The notes below the pieces were generated by a model. The model was not told the DNA's origin, made no database searches, and saw nothing but the letters and a program-made list of their open reading frames with translations. The translations under genes and the position numbers were made by a program. This document shows, piece after piece, positions 19,543 through 28,467 of a stretch of DNA of 64,000 bases. The first letter of the stretch is position 1. Each line of letters starts with the position of its first letter. Source of the DNA: Nitrospirae bacterium GWF2_44_13 (GTDB lineage: Bacteria > Nitrospirota > Thermodesulfovibrionia > Thermodesulfovibrionales > UBA1546). The DNA is taken from contig MHEE01000014.1 of the NCBI GenBank assembly GCA_001805105.1, positions 1-64,000 on the forward strand, read 5' to 3'.

Positions 19543-20019
19543 TCAGACCCTCTTCTTAAGCCACTTCTTTGGATTTATTACATGAAAGTTTCCGTTTCCA
19601 TCCGAATAAACCACTCTTGCAATCCGCGCATTGAGTATTATCCTTTTGCACATCATGCACGGCTCTGAATGGCATTCATCAGCGCTATCATCCGCGCCTG
19701 ATATATAAATTGTTGCGCCTTCAAGCTCATGGACTGCCGCGCGTATTACTGCATTTGCCTCTGCGTGAACGCTGTGACAGAGTTCGTATCTTTCACCGTG
19801 AGGGATTTGAAGTTCCTTTCTCGTGCATTTTCCGGCCTCAAGGCAGTCTTTCATGCCCGCAGGAGCGCCGTTATATCCTGTGCTGACAATGATATTGTCT
19901 TTCGTAATCACAGCGCCGTATTTGCACCTGAGGCATGTAGCCCTTACTGCAACAGCCTTGGCTATATTTATGAAATATTCATCCCATCCCGGCCTCTTAC
20001 TCTTCTTTTTCTTAGGCAT
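19543..20019 (-). CDS. dCMP/cytidine-type deaminase (ComEB-like)
   Basis: 158 residues. The zinc site is HAE (85-87) and PCMMC (Cys121, Cys124), the pattern of deoxycytidylate deaminases. Extra cysteines (CLRCKY, KCTRKE) probably form a second zinc site, as in ComEB-type enzymes. It converts dCMP to dUMP for thymidylate synthesis. The start has no Shine-Dalgarno; TATATT at 20031-20026 lies 6 nt before the ATG, so the message may be leaderless. Confidence 0.9.
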   Translation of the reverse strand: MPKKKKSKRPGWDEYFINIAKAVAVRATCLRCKYGAVITKDNIIVSTGYNGAPAGMKDCLEAGKCTRKELQIPHGERYELCHSVHAEANAVIRAAVHELEGATIYISGADDSADECHSEPCMMCKRIILNARIARVVYSDGNGNFHVINPKKWLKKRV

Positions 20020-20076
20020 ATGCTTAATATATTATTAGATTTAGAGGGGAAAATGCAAAGATGGATATAAAGAATG

Positions 20077-20871
20077 TTATTTTCTTGCCCTTAAAACCGC
20101 AGCGAAAAAGAGCGCTGTGCTTATCAGGACGATTGTGCCGCCCGGCGAGAGGTCAAACTGATATGAAAGATAAAGCCCTGCTATCGTAGAAAAAAGGGCA
20201 ACAGAGCATGATATGAGCAGCATCGGATAAAAACTTCTTGAAAGCAGCTGGGCCACAGCGCCGGGAATGACAAGAAGGGCAGAGACAAGGATAATCCCCA
20301 CAACCTTGATAGAGATAACAATCGCCACTGCCATAGAGAGCAGAAAGAGCGACTTAATCAGACGTGTCGGGATACCGCTTACAATTGCAAGCTCTTCGTT
20401 GAATGTCGTAAACAAAAGCTCCTTCATAATCATCATAATCGCAGCAAGGATTACTATTGTTACTGTAATTGTCAGCCACATCTCGCTTTCGCTTATTGCG
20501 AGTATGCTGCCGAAAAGATAGCCGAAAAGGTCTACATTGTAACTTTTTGAAAGGCTTATCAGAACTATGCCGAGAGCCATTGAGCTTGAAAAGAATACGC
20601 CTATGGCGGTATCTTCCGCCACCCTGCCCTTTGAGCTTATTTTCTCAATTCCGAATGCCACAAGGATGGAATATATCATCGCTGTTATGACAGGATTTAC
20701 TCCCGCAAGAAAACCTATGGCCACTCCTCCGAATGCAGCATGGGAAATACCTGAGCCTACAAAGGAGACTCTCCTCAGCACGACAAAGACAGAGACTACA
20801 CCTGCGAGTATGCTGATAGCCATGCCGGTGACAACAGCCCTCTGCATGAATCCGTATGATAAGATTTCCAT
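20077..20871 (-). CDS. znuB: Metal ABC transporter permease (Zn/Mn/Fe type)
   Basis: 264 residues, about eight hydrophobic spans, with the ABC-3 family motif GISHAAFGGVAIGFLAGVNP near residue 37. It forms the inner-membrane channel of a divalent metal importer. It overlaps the ATPase gene by one base and is the last gene of the three-gene operon. Confidence 0.88.
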   Translation of the reverse strand: MEILSYGFMQRAVVTGMAISILAGVVSVFVVLRRVSFVGSGISHAAFGGVAIGFLAGVNPVITAMIYSILVAFGIEKISSKGRVAEDTAIGVFFSSSMALGIVLISLSKSYNVDLFGYLFGSILAISESEMWLTITVTIVILAAIMMIMKELLFTTFNEELAIVSGIPTRLIKSLFLLSMAVAIVISIKVVGIILVSALLVIPGAVAQLLSRSFYPMLLISCSVALFSTIAGLYLSYQFDLSPGGTIVLISTALFFAAVLRARK

Positions 20872-21641
20872 TATTTCCTAAGCCTCTCGCATTTATCGCA
20901 TACGTCAGAATGTATAAGTATATCCACATTCTTGCCGTAGAGCCTTCCAAGCACATTCTCGTCAAGCGCGCCCAGAGGCGCGCCGTGGTAATAGAGAATT
21001 TTATTCAGGCAGGCAATTTCGTCAACATAGGCTGTCACAGCGCCTATATCATGCGACACCATGATAATTGTAAGTCCGAGTCTCATCTGAAATCCCTTAA
21101 GGAGATGATAAAAATCCTCCTGCCCCACAACATCTATGCCTGTGCTCGGCTCGTCAAGTATGAGTATTTTAGGATTGCTCGCGAGCGCCCTTGCAATAGA
21201 AATGCGCTGCTGCTCTCCGCCTGACATCTCGCCAAATGGAAAATTCTCATGTCCTGACATTCCGATAAGCGCTATATATTCAGATGCCTTTTCTTTGTCC
21301 TTTTTTGAAGGCCACCTGAAAAATCCGAGCCTGCCGTATAATCCCATTGTTACAACATCTATCGCCCTTGCAGGGAAATTAATATCAAGGTTAAGATGCT
21401 GCGGCACATAACCAAAAACTCCCTCGCTTAAACATTCCTCGGAAGATTTGCCCAGCACCCTTACCATCCCGGCTAAAGGCTTAATAAGGCCAAGTATTGA
21501 CTTCAGGAATGTTGTCTTGCCGCTGCCGTTAGGCCCGACAATGCCGAGGAATTTCCCTTCTTCAAGAGAAAGGTTTATATCCTTCAGTATCTCTTTACCG
21601 CTCAGAACTATAGAAAGATTTTTTATTTCCAGCGCTTTCAC
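20871..21641 (-). CDS. znuC: Metal ABC transporter ATP-binding protein
   Basis: 256 residues. Walker A GPNGSGKTT, signature MSGGEQQRISIARAL, Walker B ILILDEPSTGID and the switch SHD. The C-terminal tail (HSDVCDKCERLRK) adds a possible metal-sensing Cys pair. It energises uptake with the ZnuB-like permease. Overlaps the binding-protein gene by 4 bp. Confidence 0.9.
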   Translation of the reverse strand: MKALEIKNLSIVLSGKEILKDINLSLEEGKFLGIVGPNGSGKTTFLKSILGLIKPLAGMVRVLGKSSEECLSEGVFGYVPQHLNLDINFPARAIDVVTMGLYGRLGFFRWPSKKDKEKASEYIALIGMSGHENFPFGEMSGGEQQRISIARALASNPKILILDEPSTGIDVVGQEDFYHLLKGFQMRLGLTIIMVSHDIGAVTAYVDEIACLNKILYYHGAPLGALDENVLGRLYGKNVDILIHSDVCDKCERLRK

Positions 21642-22540
21642 TTCATTCCCTCTTCCATTATTGAAAGATTATATCTCATAAGGCCTATATATGTATCTCT
21701 GCCTTTAACATTAGCGCCGCCAATCGGATCAAGAAACAAAACCTTTGCGCCTGCCTCTTTTGCAATCACCTCTGCAATCTTTGGATTGAACTGAGGCTCC
21801 GCAAAGACAACTTTTGATTTTATCCTCTTTATCTCACTCACAATCTTTACAATATGTTTAGGAGAAGGCTCTCTGCCGGGCGATTCCTCTATAACGCCTG
21901 CGACCCTGAGCCCGTATCTTTTTGAAAAATAGCTCCATGCAGAGTGAAAGGTTACATACTCCTTGGCCTTGAAATCCTTCACCCTATTCACAATCTCGCT
22001 GTGAAGGGCGTCTAAATCTTTTTTGTATTTTCCGGCATTCTCTCTGTAATACGTCTCTCCCCCGGGGTCAGCCTTGGAAAGGGCCTCCTGTATCTTATCC
22101 ACAATTGTTTTCATCAGCACAGGGTCCAGCCACACATGAGGGTCGGCAGATTCCTGAGGCCCTTTTTCTTCAGAAACGCCGGCGTCGGCATGAGAATGAA
22201 CATGCCTTATCAGCGGAAGCCCTGATGTTGCTTCAACAATAATGAGCTTTCTGTTAGAAGACCCCTTCATCATCTTTTCTGCCCAGAACTCAAGCCCCGC
22301 GCCTGCCTTCACAAAAACCTTTGAATTCTGGATTTCCATCATATCAAACGGAGTGGGATCAAATGTATGCTCTGATGCGCCGGGAGGGAGCATTACCTTT
22401 ACGCTGACCCTGTCTTTGCCGACCTGTTTTGTGACATCACCAAGGGGATAAATGCTCGCAACGACTTTTATCTTTTCTGCAAAGGAGGCATGAGCAAAAG
22501 ACAAAAACACTGCTATAAGAATTACGATAAATTTTTTCAT
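21638..22540 (-). CDS. znuA: Metal ABC transporter substrate-binding protein (ZnuA family)
   Basis: About 300 residues from the ATG at 22540, which begins a clean signal peptide (MKKFIVILIAVFLSFAHASFA). The frame extends to 22699, but that extension would overlap the divergent MFS gene and lacks a signal. Ligands: SEHTFDPTP, a short His-rich loop HVHSHADAG, DPHVWLDP, FHSAWSYF and the C-terminal FLDPIGG. Periplasmic zinc or manganese capture; which metal is not certain. Confidence 0.9.
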   Translation of the reverse strand: MKKFIVILIAVFLSFAHASFAEKIKVVASIYPLGDVTKQVGKDRVSVKVMLPPGASEHTFDPTPFDMMEIQNSKVFVKAGAGLEFWAEKMMKGSSNRKLIIVEATSGLPLIRHVHSHADAGVSEEKGPQESADPHVWLDPVLMKTIVDKIQEALSKADPGGETYYRENAGKYKKDLDALHSEIVNRVKDFKAKEYVTFHSAWSYFSKRYGLRVAGVIEESPGREPSPKHIVKIVSEIKRIKSKVVFAEPQFNPKIAEVIAKEAGAKVLFLDPIGGANVKGRDTYIGLMRYNLSIMEEGMK

Positions 22541-22578
22541 ATCTTTTATGTTCTCTATGGTAGCGGTGTTTGGAATTA

Positions 22579-22607
22579 CTGTCAAGAGAAAGCAGTTCGT
22601 GTAAAAT
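22579..22607 (+). promoter_or_regulatory. Candidate leaderless promoter of the MFS gene
   Basis: CTGTCA, a 17-nt spacer and TAAAAT end 6 nt before the ATG at 22614. There is no Shine-Dalgarno. Confidence 0.4.
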
Positions 22608-22613
22608 ATCATA

Positions 22614-23816
22614 ATGGAAAACCAGGAAAAGTCATCGGCATTATATTTCAGAGACTTCCGCCTCTTCTGGCTCAGCCAGTTGATTTCCCTTTCAGGCACA
22701 TGGATGCAGGCTGTTGCACAGGGATGGCTGGTATACTCCTTGACGAAATCTCCTTTTTATCTTGGAATGGTAGCAGCCGCATCAACCCTTCCCATACTCC
22801 TCTTCACACTCATCGGAGGCATTGCGGCAGACAGATTCAGAAAAAGAAACCTCCTGATTGCAACACAGGCATTATCAATAGCCCCCGCTCTTATGCTCGG
22901 CATATTTACGGATACAGGCGTAATAACTGTATATCAGGTAATCTTCTTTGCATTTTTTCTCGGCACGGTAAATGCCTTTGACATGCCTGCGAGGCAGTCA
23001 TTCGTCATTGAGATGGTCGGCAAAGGGCATCTCCTTAATGCCATTGCGCTCAATTCTGCCGCCTTTAATGGCGCGCGGCTCATAGGCCCTGTCTTTGCCG
23101 GACTGGCAATAGCATACCTCGGGCTTCCCTCGTGTTTTTATCTTAATGCCGCTAGTTTTATCCCTGTAATAATCGCCCTCTCAATGATAAAAGCAAAAGG
23201 CGAGATACGAAATACGCAGGAAGGATTTTTAAGAGACCTCGCCGAGGGTTTTTATTTTATAAGAAGGCAGAGAAATATCCTTTACATGATAATTCTCATC
23301 GCTGTCTTCAGCCTCTTCGGGATCCCGTTTATAAGCTTCCTGCCTGTTTTTGCAGAGGAGATATTCAAGGCCGGGCCGACAGGCCTAGGCTTTCTTGTAA
23401 GCGCCACCGGATTAGGCGCTCTTTCCGCAGCCCTCTTGCTCGCATTCAAAGGTGATATGAGAAATAAATTGAGATTTATGTCCCTGTCAGGATTGTGTTT
23501 TTCACTGGCGCTTCTATGCGCCTCTTTTTCACGGGTCTTTGCGGTTTCACTTTTACTGCTGATTATGGCAGGCTGGGGAATAGTAAGTTTTCTTGCAACA
23601 GCGAACAGCTTTATCCAGCTGTCAACACCCGACAATCTCAGAGGAAGGGTAATGAGCGTCTATTCATTTGTATTTCTCGGCTTTACGCCCATAGGTAATT
23701 TCCTCATGGGCATAATGTCAGAGCGCATAGGGACAACAAACACCGTTGGAGCGGCAGCGCTTGTATGCCTTGCGGGAGCGTCAATCTTTGCAATAAAACA
23801 CATGAACGATAATTGA
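22614..23816 (+). CDS. MFS transporter of the EntS/MFS_3 type
   Basis: 400 residues, 10-12 membrane spans. The start MENQEKSSALYFRDFRLFWL, the segment SLSGTWMQAVAQGWLVYSLT and the cytoplasmic loop GGIAADRFRKRNLL are characteristic of the MFS_3 exporters related to enterobactin exporter EntS. Substrate unknown. Divergent from the metal importer, so a siderophore or metal link is possible but not shown. Confidence 0.85.
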   Translation: MENQEKSSALYFRDFRLFWLSQLISLSGTWMQAVAQGWLVYSLTKSPFYLGMVAAASTLPILLFTLIGGIAADRFRKRNLLIATQALSIAPALMLGIFTDTGVITVYQVIFFAFFLGTVNAFDMPARQSFVIEMVGKGHLLNAIALNSAAFNGARLIGPVFAGLAIAYLGLPSCFYLNAASFIPVIIALSMIKAKGEIRNTQEGFLRDLAEGFYFIRRQRNILYMIILIAVFSLFGIPFISFLPVFAEEIFKAGPTGLGFLVSATGLGALSAALLLAFKGDMRNKLRFMSLSGLCFSLALLCASFSRVFAVSLLLLIMAGWGIVSFLATANSFIQLSTPDNLRGRVMSVYSFVFLGFTPIGNFLMGIMSERIGTTNTVGAAALVCLAGASIFAIKHMNDN

Positions 23817-23850
23817 AAAATAACTCCTGATATATTAGTCTTTATAGACA

Positions 23851-24576
23851 ATGAAGATACTTGCGATAGACACATCAACAATGCTCGGCGGAATAGCAAT
23901 CATGGATGAATCCCTGTTGATTGCAGAAAGCAGGCTCAATGTCAAATCAACACATTCAGAGAGGCTCATGACAGAGATTGAGCACTGCCTCAAGCAGTCA
24001 GGCGTCAAAATATCTGATATTGACGTCTTTGCAGTCGCAACAGGCCCCGGCTCTTTCACAGGCCTGCGAATCGGGCTGAGCACTGTCAAGGGATTCTCCT
24101 ATGCAACCGGGAAACCTATAGTCTCTGTGCCGACGCTTGAAGCGCTCGCGTGGAACTTCCCTTACAGCAGATACCCTGTATGCACAATGCTTGATGCAAG
24201 AAAGAAAGAGGTCTATGCGGCATTATTTAGATGGGAAGGAGAGAATTTAATCAGGCTGCTAAGTGAGACATCGGCAAAACCTGAAGAGTTTATACGCGAT
24301 GCGTTACGCGTTACGCATGTCGCAGACTCGACTCTACGAGATGATAAATTCATATTCGCCGGAGAGGGAGCTACGCTTTACAGAGATAAAATAATTGAGG
24401 CCATGGGTGAAAAGGCTATATTCGCATCGCCTGAAAAAACAGTCCCATCCCCTGCAAATGTCGCGGTTCTTGGACTGAAAAAGGCTAAGGCTGGAGAATT
24501 TTCAGAGCCTGTCAGCCTTGCCCCCATGTACATAAGAAAATCAGAGGCAGAGGTAAAGTGGTCGAAGATTCGCTAA
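23851..24576 (+). CDS. tsaB: tRNA threonylcarbamoyladenosine biosynthesis protein TsaB
   Basis: 241 residues with the ASKHA-type start LAIDTSTMLGGIAI, TVKSTHSERLM-like motif VKSTHSERLM and ATGPGSFTGLRIGLSTVKG. It is the partner of TsaD in t6A formation on tRNAs reading ANN codons. A heptamer array encodes the segment around residues 148-159 (IRDALRVTHVA). The 3' end overlaps rimI. Confidence 0.93.
   Translation: MKILAIDTSTMLGGIAIMDESLLIAESRLNVKSTHSERLMTEIEHCLKQSGVKISDIDVFAVATGPGSFTGLRIGLSTVKGFSYATGKPIVSVPTLEALAWNFPYSRYPVCTMLDARKKEVYAALFRWEGENLIRLLSETSAKPEEFIRDALRVTHVADSTLRDDKFIFAGEGATLYRDKIIEAMGEKAIFASPEKTVPSPANVAVLGLKKAKAGEFSEPVSLAPMYIRKSEAEVKWSKIR
24293..24327. repeat. Heptamer array inside tsaB
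   Basis: Units TACGCGA, TGCGTTA, CGCGTTA, CGCATGT, CGCAGAC, with GCGTTAC repeated exactly twice in the middle. It is in frame in tsaB. Confidence 0.65.
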
Positions 24577-25022
24577 GGCGAAAAGGACTTACAATAAGGA
24601 CAATGCAGGAATCTGACCTACCCTCTATTGTTAAAATTGAGCGCCTCTCATTCAGCACGCCGTGGTCGGAAACATCGTTTTTTAATGAAATCTATAAGCA
24701 GCGTTCTATCCCAAAAGTTGCTGTCATAGATGACAGGATCGCCGGATATATATGTGCAAACCATGTTGCCGACGAGGGGCATATTCTGAATCTTGCAGTC
24801 CATCCTGATTTCAGAGGAAAGGGAATCGCAAATACGCTGGTTGAAAACATCCTTGAAGAACTGAAAGAAAACGCCTGCAGGTTTTTATATCTTGAGGTTA
24901 GGGCGTCAAACAATGCCGCAAGAAAACTTTATGAAGGCTTTGGATTCAGCGTAGTCGGGACAAGAAAAGAATATTACACAGAGCCAAAAGAAGACGCAGT
25001 GATTATGATGCTAAGGCTTTAG
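24558..25022 (+). CDS. rimI: Ribosomal protein S18-alanine N-acetyltransferase
   Basis: 154 residues from a GTG with GAGGT 5 nt upstream. GNAT fold: IRTMQESDLPSIVKIERLSF, acetyl-CoA loop VHPDFRGKGIANTL, LEVRASNNAARKLYEGFGF, YYTEPKEDA. The tsaB-rimI pair is a common arrangement. Overlap with tsaB is 19 bp; the last bases overlap the convergent regulator. Confidence 0.92.
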   Translation: MVEDSLRRKGLTIRTMQESDLPSIVKIERLSFSTPWSETSFFNEIYKQRSIPKVAVIDDRIAGYICANHVADEGHILNLAVHPDFRGKGIANTLVENILEELKENACRFLYLEVRASNNAARKLYEGFGFSVVGTRKEYYTEPKEDAVIMMLRL

Positions 25023-25417
25023 CCTTTTTTATCTCTCTTTTCCGACAACTCAGCGATACTTTTTATTGCAATCAAAAATCCATCTTTCAATTTTTTATCC
25101 TTAATTCTTCTGAAGAGTTTGAGAAGTTCAATCTCATTATCGCTCAGTGTGCCATATGGGCTGACAGATTCAGATACCATCATCTTTTCTTCATCCAGAA
25201 CAAACCTGCTCAAGGGAATATTCAAGGCATGTGCAATCTGGGAAAGACGCGATACGCTGATCTCGCTCACTCCTTTTTCGTATTTCTGAATCTGTTGATA
25301 GGAAATACCCACCCTTTCCGCTAACTCCATCTGAGATAGCCCTGCTGTCTTTCTCACAATTCTTATCAGATCTCCAATATGTCTTTTATCTGTCTCTCTT
25401 TTCATAATACAATGCAT
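25019..25417 (-). CDS. XRE-family transcriptional regulator
   Basis: About 130 residues. The helix-turn-helix (IRIVRKTAGLSQMELAERVG, ISYQQIQKYEKG) resembles SinR/Cro-type and RapGH-type regulators; a short helical C-terminal part follows. The start may be the ATG at 25405 (MKRETDKRHIG) instead of 25417. The target is unknown. Divergent from the single-domain receiver gene next to it, which is a candidate target. Confidence 0.85.
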   Translation of the reverse strand: MHCIMKRETDKRHIGDLIRIVRKTAGLSQMELAERVGISYQQIQKYEKGVSEISVSRLSQIAHALNIPLSRFVLDEEKMMVSESVSPYGTLSDNEIELLKLFRRIKDKKLKDGFLIAIKSIAELSEKRDKKG

Positions 25418-25470
25418 AATTTTGCTTGTTGCGATGTAAAATGTCTATAAACCTGCAGTTGCAATAAGAA

Positions 25471-25499
25471 TTGACAAACACAACCTTAAGTAGTATTAT
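25471..25499 (+). promoter_or_regulatory. Strong sigma70 promoter with leaderless start
   Basis: TTGACA at 25471-25476, a 17-nt spacer and TATTAT at 25494-25499. The predicted transcript start falls on the GTG at 25506. Confidence 0.65.
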
Positions 25500-25505
25500 T
25501 TGTGC

Positions 25506-25868
25506 GTGAAGACTAATAATAAAAAAATCTTAGTTGCTGATGATGATCCCCTTGTAAGAAAATTGTTAAATGAATTTTTAACTCTGTGCGGCTACGATGT
25601 AGACTGTGTCAGCAATGGAAAAGAGGCGATAGCCCTGATAGAGACAGACAGCTATGACGTCCTTATAACTGACTATCTGATGCCTGAGATGAACGGCATA
25701 GAACTTATAAAAAAAGCGCGCAATATTAAAAAATCATTGGCAATAATGGGTATGAGCGCCTCGGAGGAAGAGAGGGGATTCATAGCTGCCGGAGCAAATC
25801 TTTTTATAGCCAAGCCTTTCAGCCCTTATGCGCTAAAAAATATAATTGAAAAAATCTGTCTTACTTAG
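25506..25868 (+). CDS. Single-domain response regulator (CheY-like)
   Basis: About 120 residues, only a receiver domain: LVADDDPLVRK, phospho-acceptor in VLITDYLMPEMNG, Thr/Ser MGMSASEEE and Lys in FIAKPFSP. There is no output domain, so it probably signals by protein contact. Start taken as GTG at 25506; a TTG at 25500 is also in frame. The promoter just upstream would give a leaderless message. Its 3' end overlaps the convergent heptose kinase gene by 8 bp. Confidence 0.88.
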   Translation: MKTNNKKILVADDDPLVRKLLNEFLTLCGYDVDCVSNGKEAIALIETDSYDVLITDYLMPEMNGIELIKKARNIKKSLAIMGMSASEEERGFIAAGANLFIAKPFSPYALKNIIEKICLT

Positions 25869-26829
25869 AAAAATTCCTTATTGATTCCATAATTTTTGCC
25901 GGTGTTGTCACTGCTGTCCCGACTTCTCCCACAACAATGCCTGCCGCATGATTCGCAATAACCGCTGCCTGATGCATGGTTGCGCCTGATGCATGGGCAA
26001 GGGCAAAGGCTGCGATAACCGTATCGCCTGCTCCTGTAACATCATAAACATGCCTTGCAACTGTAGGGATATGCGTGACCCTGCCTTTCTCAAAAAGGCT
26101 CATTCCTTCCTCTCCCCTTGTTATCAGCGCTGATTTGCATGGAAGTTTTTTGAGAAGTATCCTGCCTGCCTTAATCAGCGATTTTTCGTCTTTTATCTCA
26201 ATGCCTGCTCCGTGCGACGCCTCCATGATATTCGGCGTTATCAGCGAGACATTCTTATAACAGTGAAAATGCCCTGTCTTGGGGTCAACAGCAATAAATT
26301 TATTTTTTGCTCTTGAAGCCTTCACCACCTCTGCCACAAGCTCTGACGAGACGATACCTTTTTTATAGTCGGATATTATCACCGCATCGTGGTCTCTGAC
26401 CGCGCTCTTTATGCAATCAATAATCGCCTCATATGTTTTGCCTGCAACCTTCCTCTTATCCTCTCTGTCAAACCTCACAACCTGCTGGTTATGGGCTATT
26501 ACTCTTGTCTTGACTATTGTGGGCCTCTGGTCGTCAAAGATGCATGAACCGATGCCCTTTTCATCAAGAATGCTTCTTAAGACATCGCCTGTCCTGTCTT
26601 TGCCGACTATTCCGACAACAGTAACCTGCCCTTCAAGGCTGACGATATTATGCGCCACGTTGGCCGCTCCGCCCAAGAAAAAGTTTTCGCTGGTAACTTC
26701 CACAACAGGCACAGGCGCCTCAGGAGATATTCTGCTGACCTTGCCCCAGATATAGCGGTCCAAGACAAGGTCTCCGATTACGAGTATCTTTTTTCTGCTG
26801 AAATTATTGAATACCTTGGAATAATCCAT
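25861..26829 (-). CDS. rfaE1: D-glycero-beta-D-manno-heptose-7-phosphate kinase
   Basis: About 322 residues from the ATG at 26829 (MDYSKVFNNFSRKKILVIGD). PfkB-type kinase with the diagnostic RISPEAPVPVVEV, FLGGAANVAHN and the C-terminal DVTGAGDTVIAAFALA anion hole. It corresponds to the kinase half of HldE, here without the adenylyltransferase domain. It makes heptose-1,7-bisphosphate for the LPS core, in agreement with lptD. TATTCT lies 7 nt before the ATG and no Shine-Dalgarno is seen. Confidence 0.9.
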   Translation of the reverse strand: MDYSKVFNNFSRKKILVIGDLVLDRYIWGKVSRISPEAPVPVVEVTSENFFLGGAANVAHNIVSLEGQVTVVGIVGKDRTGDVLRSILDEKGIGSCIFDDQRPTIVKTRVIAHNQQVVRFDREDKRKVAGKTYEAIIDCIKSAVRDHDAVIISDYKKGIVSSELVAEVVKASRAKNKFIAVDPKTGHFHCYKNVSLITPNIMEASHGAGIEIKDEKSLIKAGRILLKKLPCKSALITRGEEGMSLFEKGRVTHIPTVARHVYDVTGAGDTVIAAFALAHASGATMHQAAVIANHAAGIVVGEVGTAVTTPAKIMESIRNFSK

Positions 26830-26913
26830 GTTTCTAAGAATAAAATATCGGGACTTAAAAAGCAATCCCGTTATTTAAGGGCAATGTTGAAACCCCAAAA
26901 GCTCGTTTTCCAC

Positions 26914-26943
26914 TTGACAGTAAAGTGACATATTTATTATATT
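26914..26943 (+). promoter_or_regulatory. Candidate promoter of the cytochrome gene
   Basis: TTGACA (26914-26919), 18-nt spacer, TATATT (26938-26943). A second perfect TATAAT lies at 26954-26959. The leader is about 140 nt long. The 9-mer AAGTGACAT occurs at 26923 and again at 27032, possibly a regulator site. Confidence 0.5.
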
Positions 26944-27097
26944 GAGCTTATTCTATAATTTCCGAATTGGGGATATATTCTTCAAAAGGGAAGCGTATCT
27001 ATTTTGATTAAGGTTTAAAATCAAACCGGTTAAGTGACATGCAATTTGATTCCTAAGTTATTTTAGTAGAGAATCTTTTGAGAGAGGAGGTTAAGAA

Positions 27098-27424
27098 ATG
27101 AAGAAATTCACGATAATCATAGCTCTGATAATAGCAGTAGCATTTGTGGGCAGCGCAATGGCAGTTTCTTCGGGTCAAAAAGCAGAGTTTAAAGGCGGCG
27201 CCATGGGCAAAGTCACTTTTGACGGCAAGATACATGCTGACAAGGGGCTTAAATGTAACGACTGTCATACGAATATATTCCAGATGAAACATGGAACGGC
27301 AAAGATAAAGATGGCTGACCATAATGCAGGCAAGCTCTGTTTCTCATGCCATGACGGCAAAAAAGCTTTTACATCTAAAGAAAATTGTGCAAAATGCCAC
27401 AAGAAAGCAGCAGCGGGTTATTAA
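27098..27424 (+). CDS. Triheme periplasmic cytochrome c (c7/c3-like)
   Basis: 108 residues with a signal peptide (about 1-22) and three CXXCH heme sites: CNDCH at 53-57, CFSCH at 81-85 and CAKCH at 97-101. His46, His65 and His75 are likely distal ligands. The size and spacing resemble the triheme cytochrome c7 family used for periplasmic electron transfer in metal- or sulfur-reducing bacteria. Strong AGGAGG Shine-Dalgarno, own promoter and terminator, so it is probably well expressed. Confidence 0.92.
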   Translation: MKKFTIIIALIIAVAFVGSAMAVSSGQKAEFKGGAMGKVTFDGKIHADKGLKCNDCHTNIFQMKHGTAKIKMADHNAGKLCFSCHDGKKAFTSKENCAKCHKKAAAGY

Positions 27425-27444
27425 ACAAAAAAATCGGTGAAAAT

Positions 27445-27473
27445 AAAAAGCCCCGAGCATCTCGGGGCTTTTT
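27445..27473 (+). terminator. Rho-independent terminator after the cytochrome gene
   Basis: 13-bp perfect arms (AAAAAGCCCCGAG and complement) around CAT, with T-rich tail. Its core is the same CCCCGAG-N3-CTCGGGG palindrome found in comEC and before the zapB-like gene. Confidence 0.9.
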
Positions 27474-27494
27474 ATTTTTGAATGCGGATATGTT

Positions 27495-28409
27495 TCAGAT
27501 TTTCGTAATCCATGATCCGTACTTTTTATTCTTACCTTTCACGCTGTCAAAAAATACAGACTGAAGTTTCTTTGTAATCCTTCCTGCCCTTCCTTCTCCG
27601 ATCACCCTGCCGTCAACCTCTCTTATCGGAGTAATCTCTGCTGCCGTGCCTGTGAAAAAAGCCTCATCCGCTATGTAGAGTTCGTCCCTTGTGAACCGCT
27701 CTGCCGTGACTTCAATCTTTAAATCACGCGCAATCTTCATTATGCTGTCTCTTGTGATGCCCTCAAGCACCGAAGTCAGAGGCGTGGTCTTAAGCCTGCC
27801 GTCTCTTACGATAAATATATTCTCGCCGCTCCCTTCAGCCACATATCCGTCTGTGTCAAGCAGAAGCGCTTCGTCATAACCCAACGAGATTGCCTCTTTC
27901 TTTGCAAGCTGCGAACTGATGTAATAACCGCATGCCTTAGCCCTGCTCATCTGTGAGTTAACGTGGTTCCTTATGAAGGATGACACTTTAACCCTTATGC
28001 CGTTCTTCAGCCCATCGTCACCGAGGTATGCGCCCCACGGCCATACACTGACGGCAACCTTCACGGGATTATCCTTGGGATATAAGCCCATGGCTCCGTA
28101 TCCTATATACACCAAGGGCCTTATGTAGCATTCCTTAATCTTATTTATCTTAACTGTCTTTATTATCGCCTCTTCAATCTCTTTCTCTGAATAAGGAATA
28201 GCAAGCAGAAAAATATGGGCTGACTTAAAGAGCCTCTGAACATGCTCCTTGAGCCTGAAGATTGCGGGCCCGCTTTTTGTCTCATAACACCTTATGCCTT
28301 CAAAAACTCCAAGCCCGTAGTGAAGGGTATGGGTCATTACATGCACATTGGCGTCATCCCAATCCACAAACCTGCCATCCATCCATATCTTTTCCGTCTT
28401 CTTTACCAT
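27495..28409 (-). CDS. ilvE: Branched-chain amino acid aminotransferase
   Basis: About 304 residues from the ATG at 28409 ([15 protein letters not shown]); the frame runs 14 codons further up without family-like sequence. Class IV PLP fold: [21 protein letters not shown] lysine in [22 protein letters not shown] and [12 protein letters not shown]. It catalyses the last step of Val/Leu/Ile synthesis. TAAAAT lies 7 nt before the ATG. Confidence 0.93.
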   Translation of the reverse strand: MVKKTEKIWMDGRFVDWDDANVHVMTHTLHYGLGVFEGIRCYETKSGPAIFRLKEHVQRLFKSAHIFLLAIPYSEKEIEEAIIKTVKINKIKECYIRPLVYIGYGAMGLYPKDNPVKVAVSVWPWGAYLGDDGLKNGIRVKVSSFIRNHVNSQMSRAKACGYYISSQLAKKEAISLGYDEALLLDTDGYVAEGSGENIFIVRDGRLKTTPLTSVLEGITRDSIMKIARDLKIEVTAERFTRDELYIADEAFFTGTAAEITPIREVDGRVIGEGRAGRITKKLQSVFFDSVKGKNKKYGSWITKI

Positions 28410-28467
28410 AGGGATTATTTTATAACAAACATAATTATAAATCCAGCGCAAAAGCGGTTAAAAATTC

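Noticed and set aside
20856-21224. Open frame opposite znuC
   Set aside because: Reverse-strand shadow of an ABC ATPase with all motifs on the other strand.
22541-22699. N-terminal extension of the metal-binding protein
   Set aside because: It overlaps the divergent MFS start, is not family-like, and hides a good signal peptide that begins at 22540.
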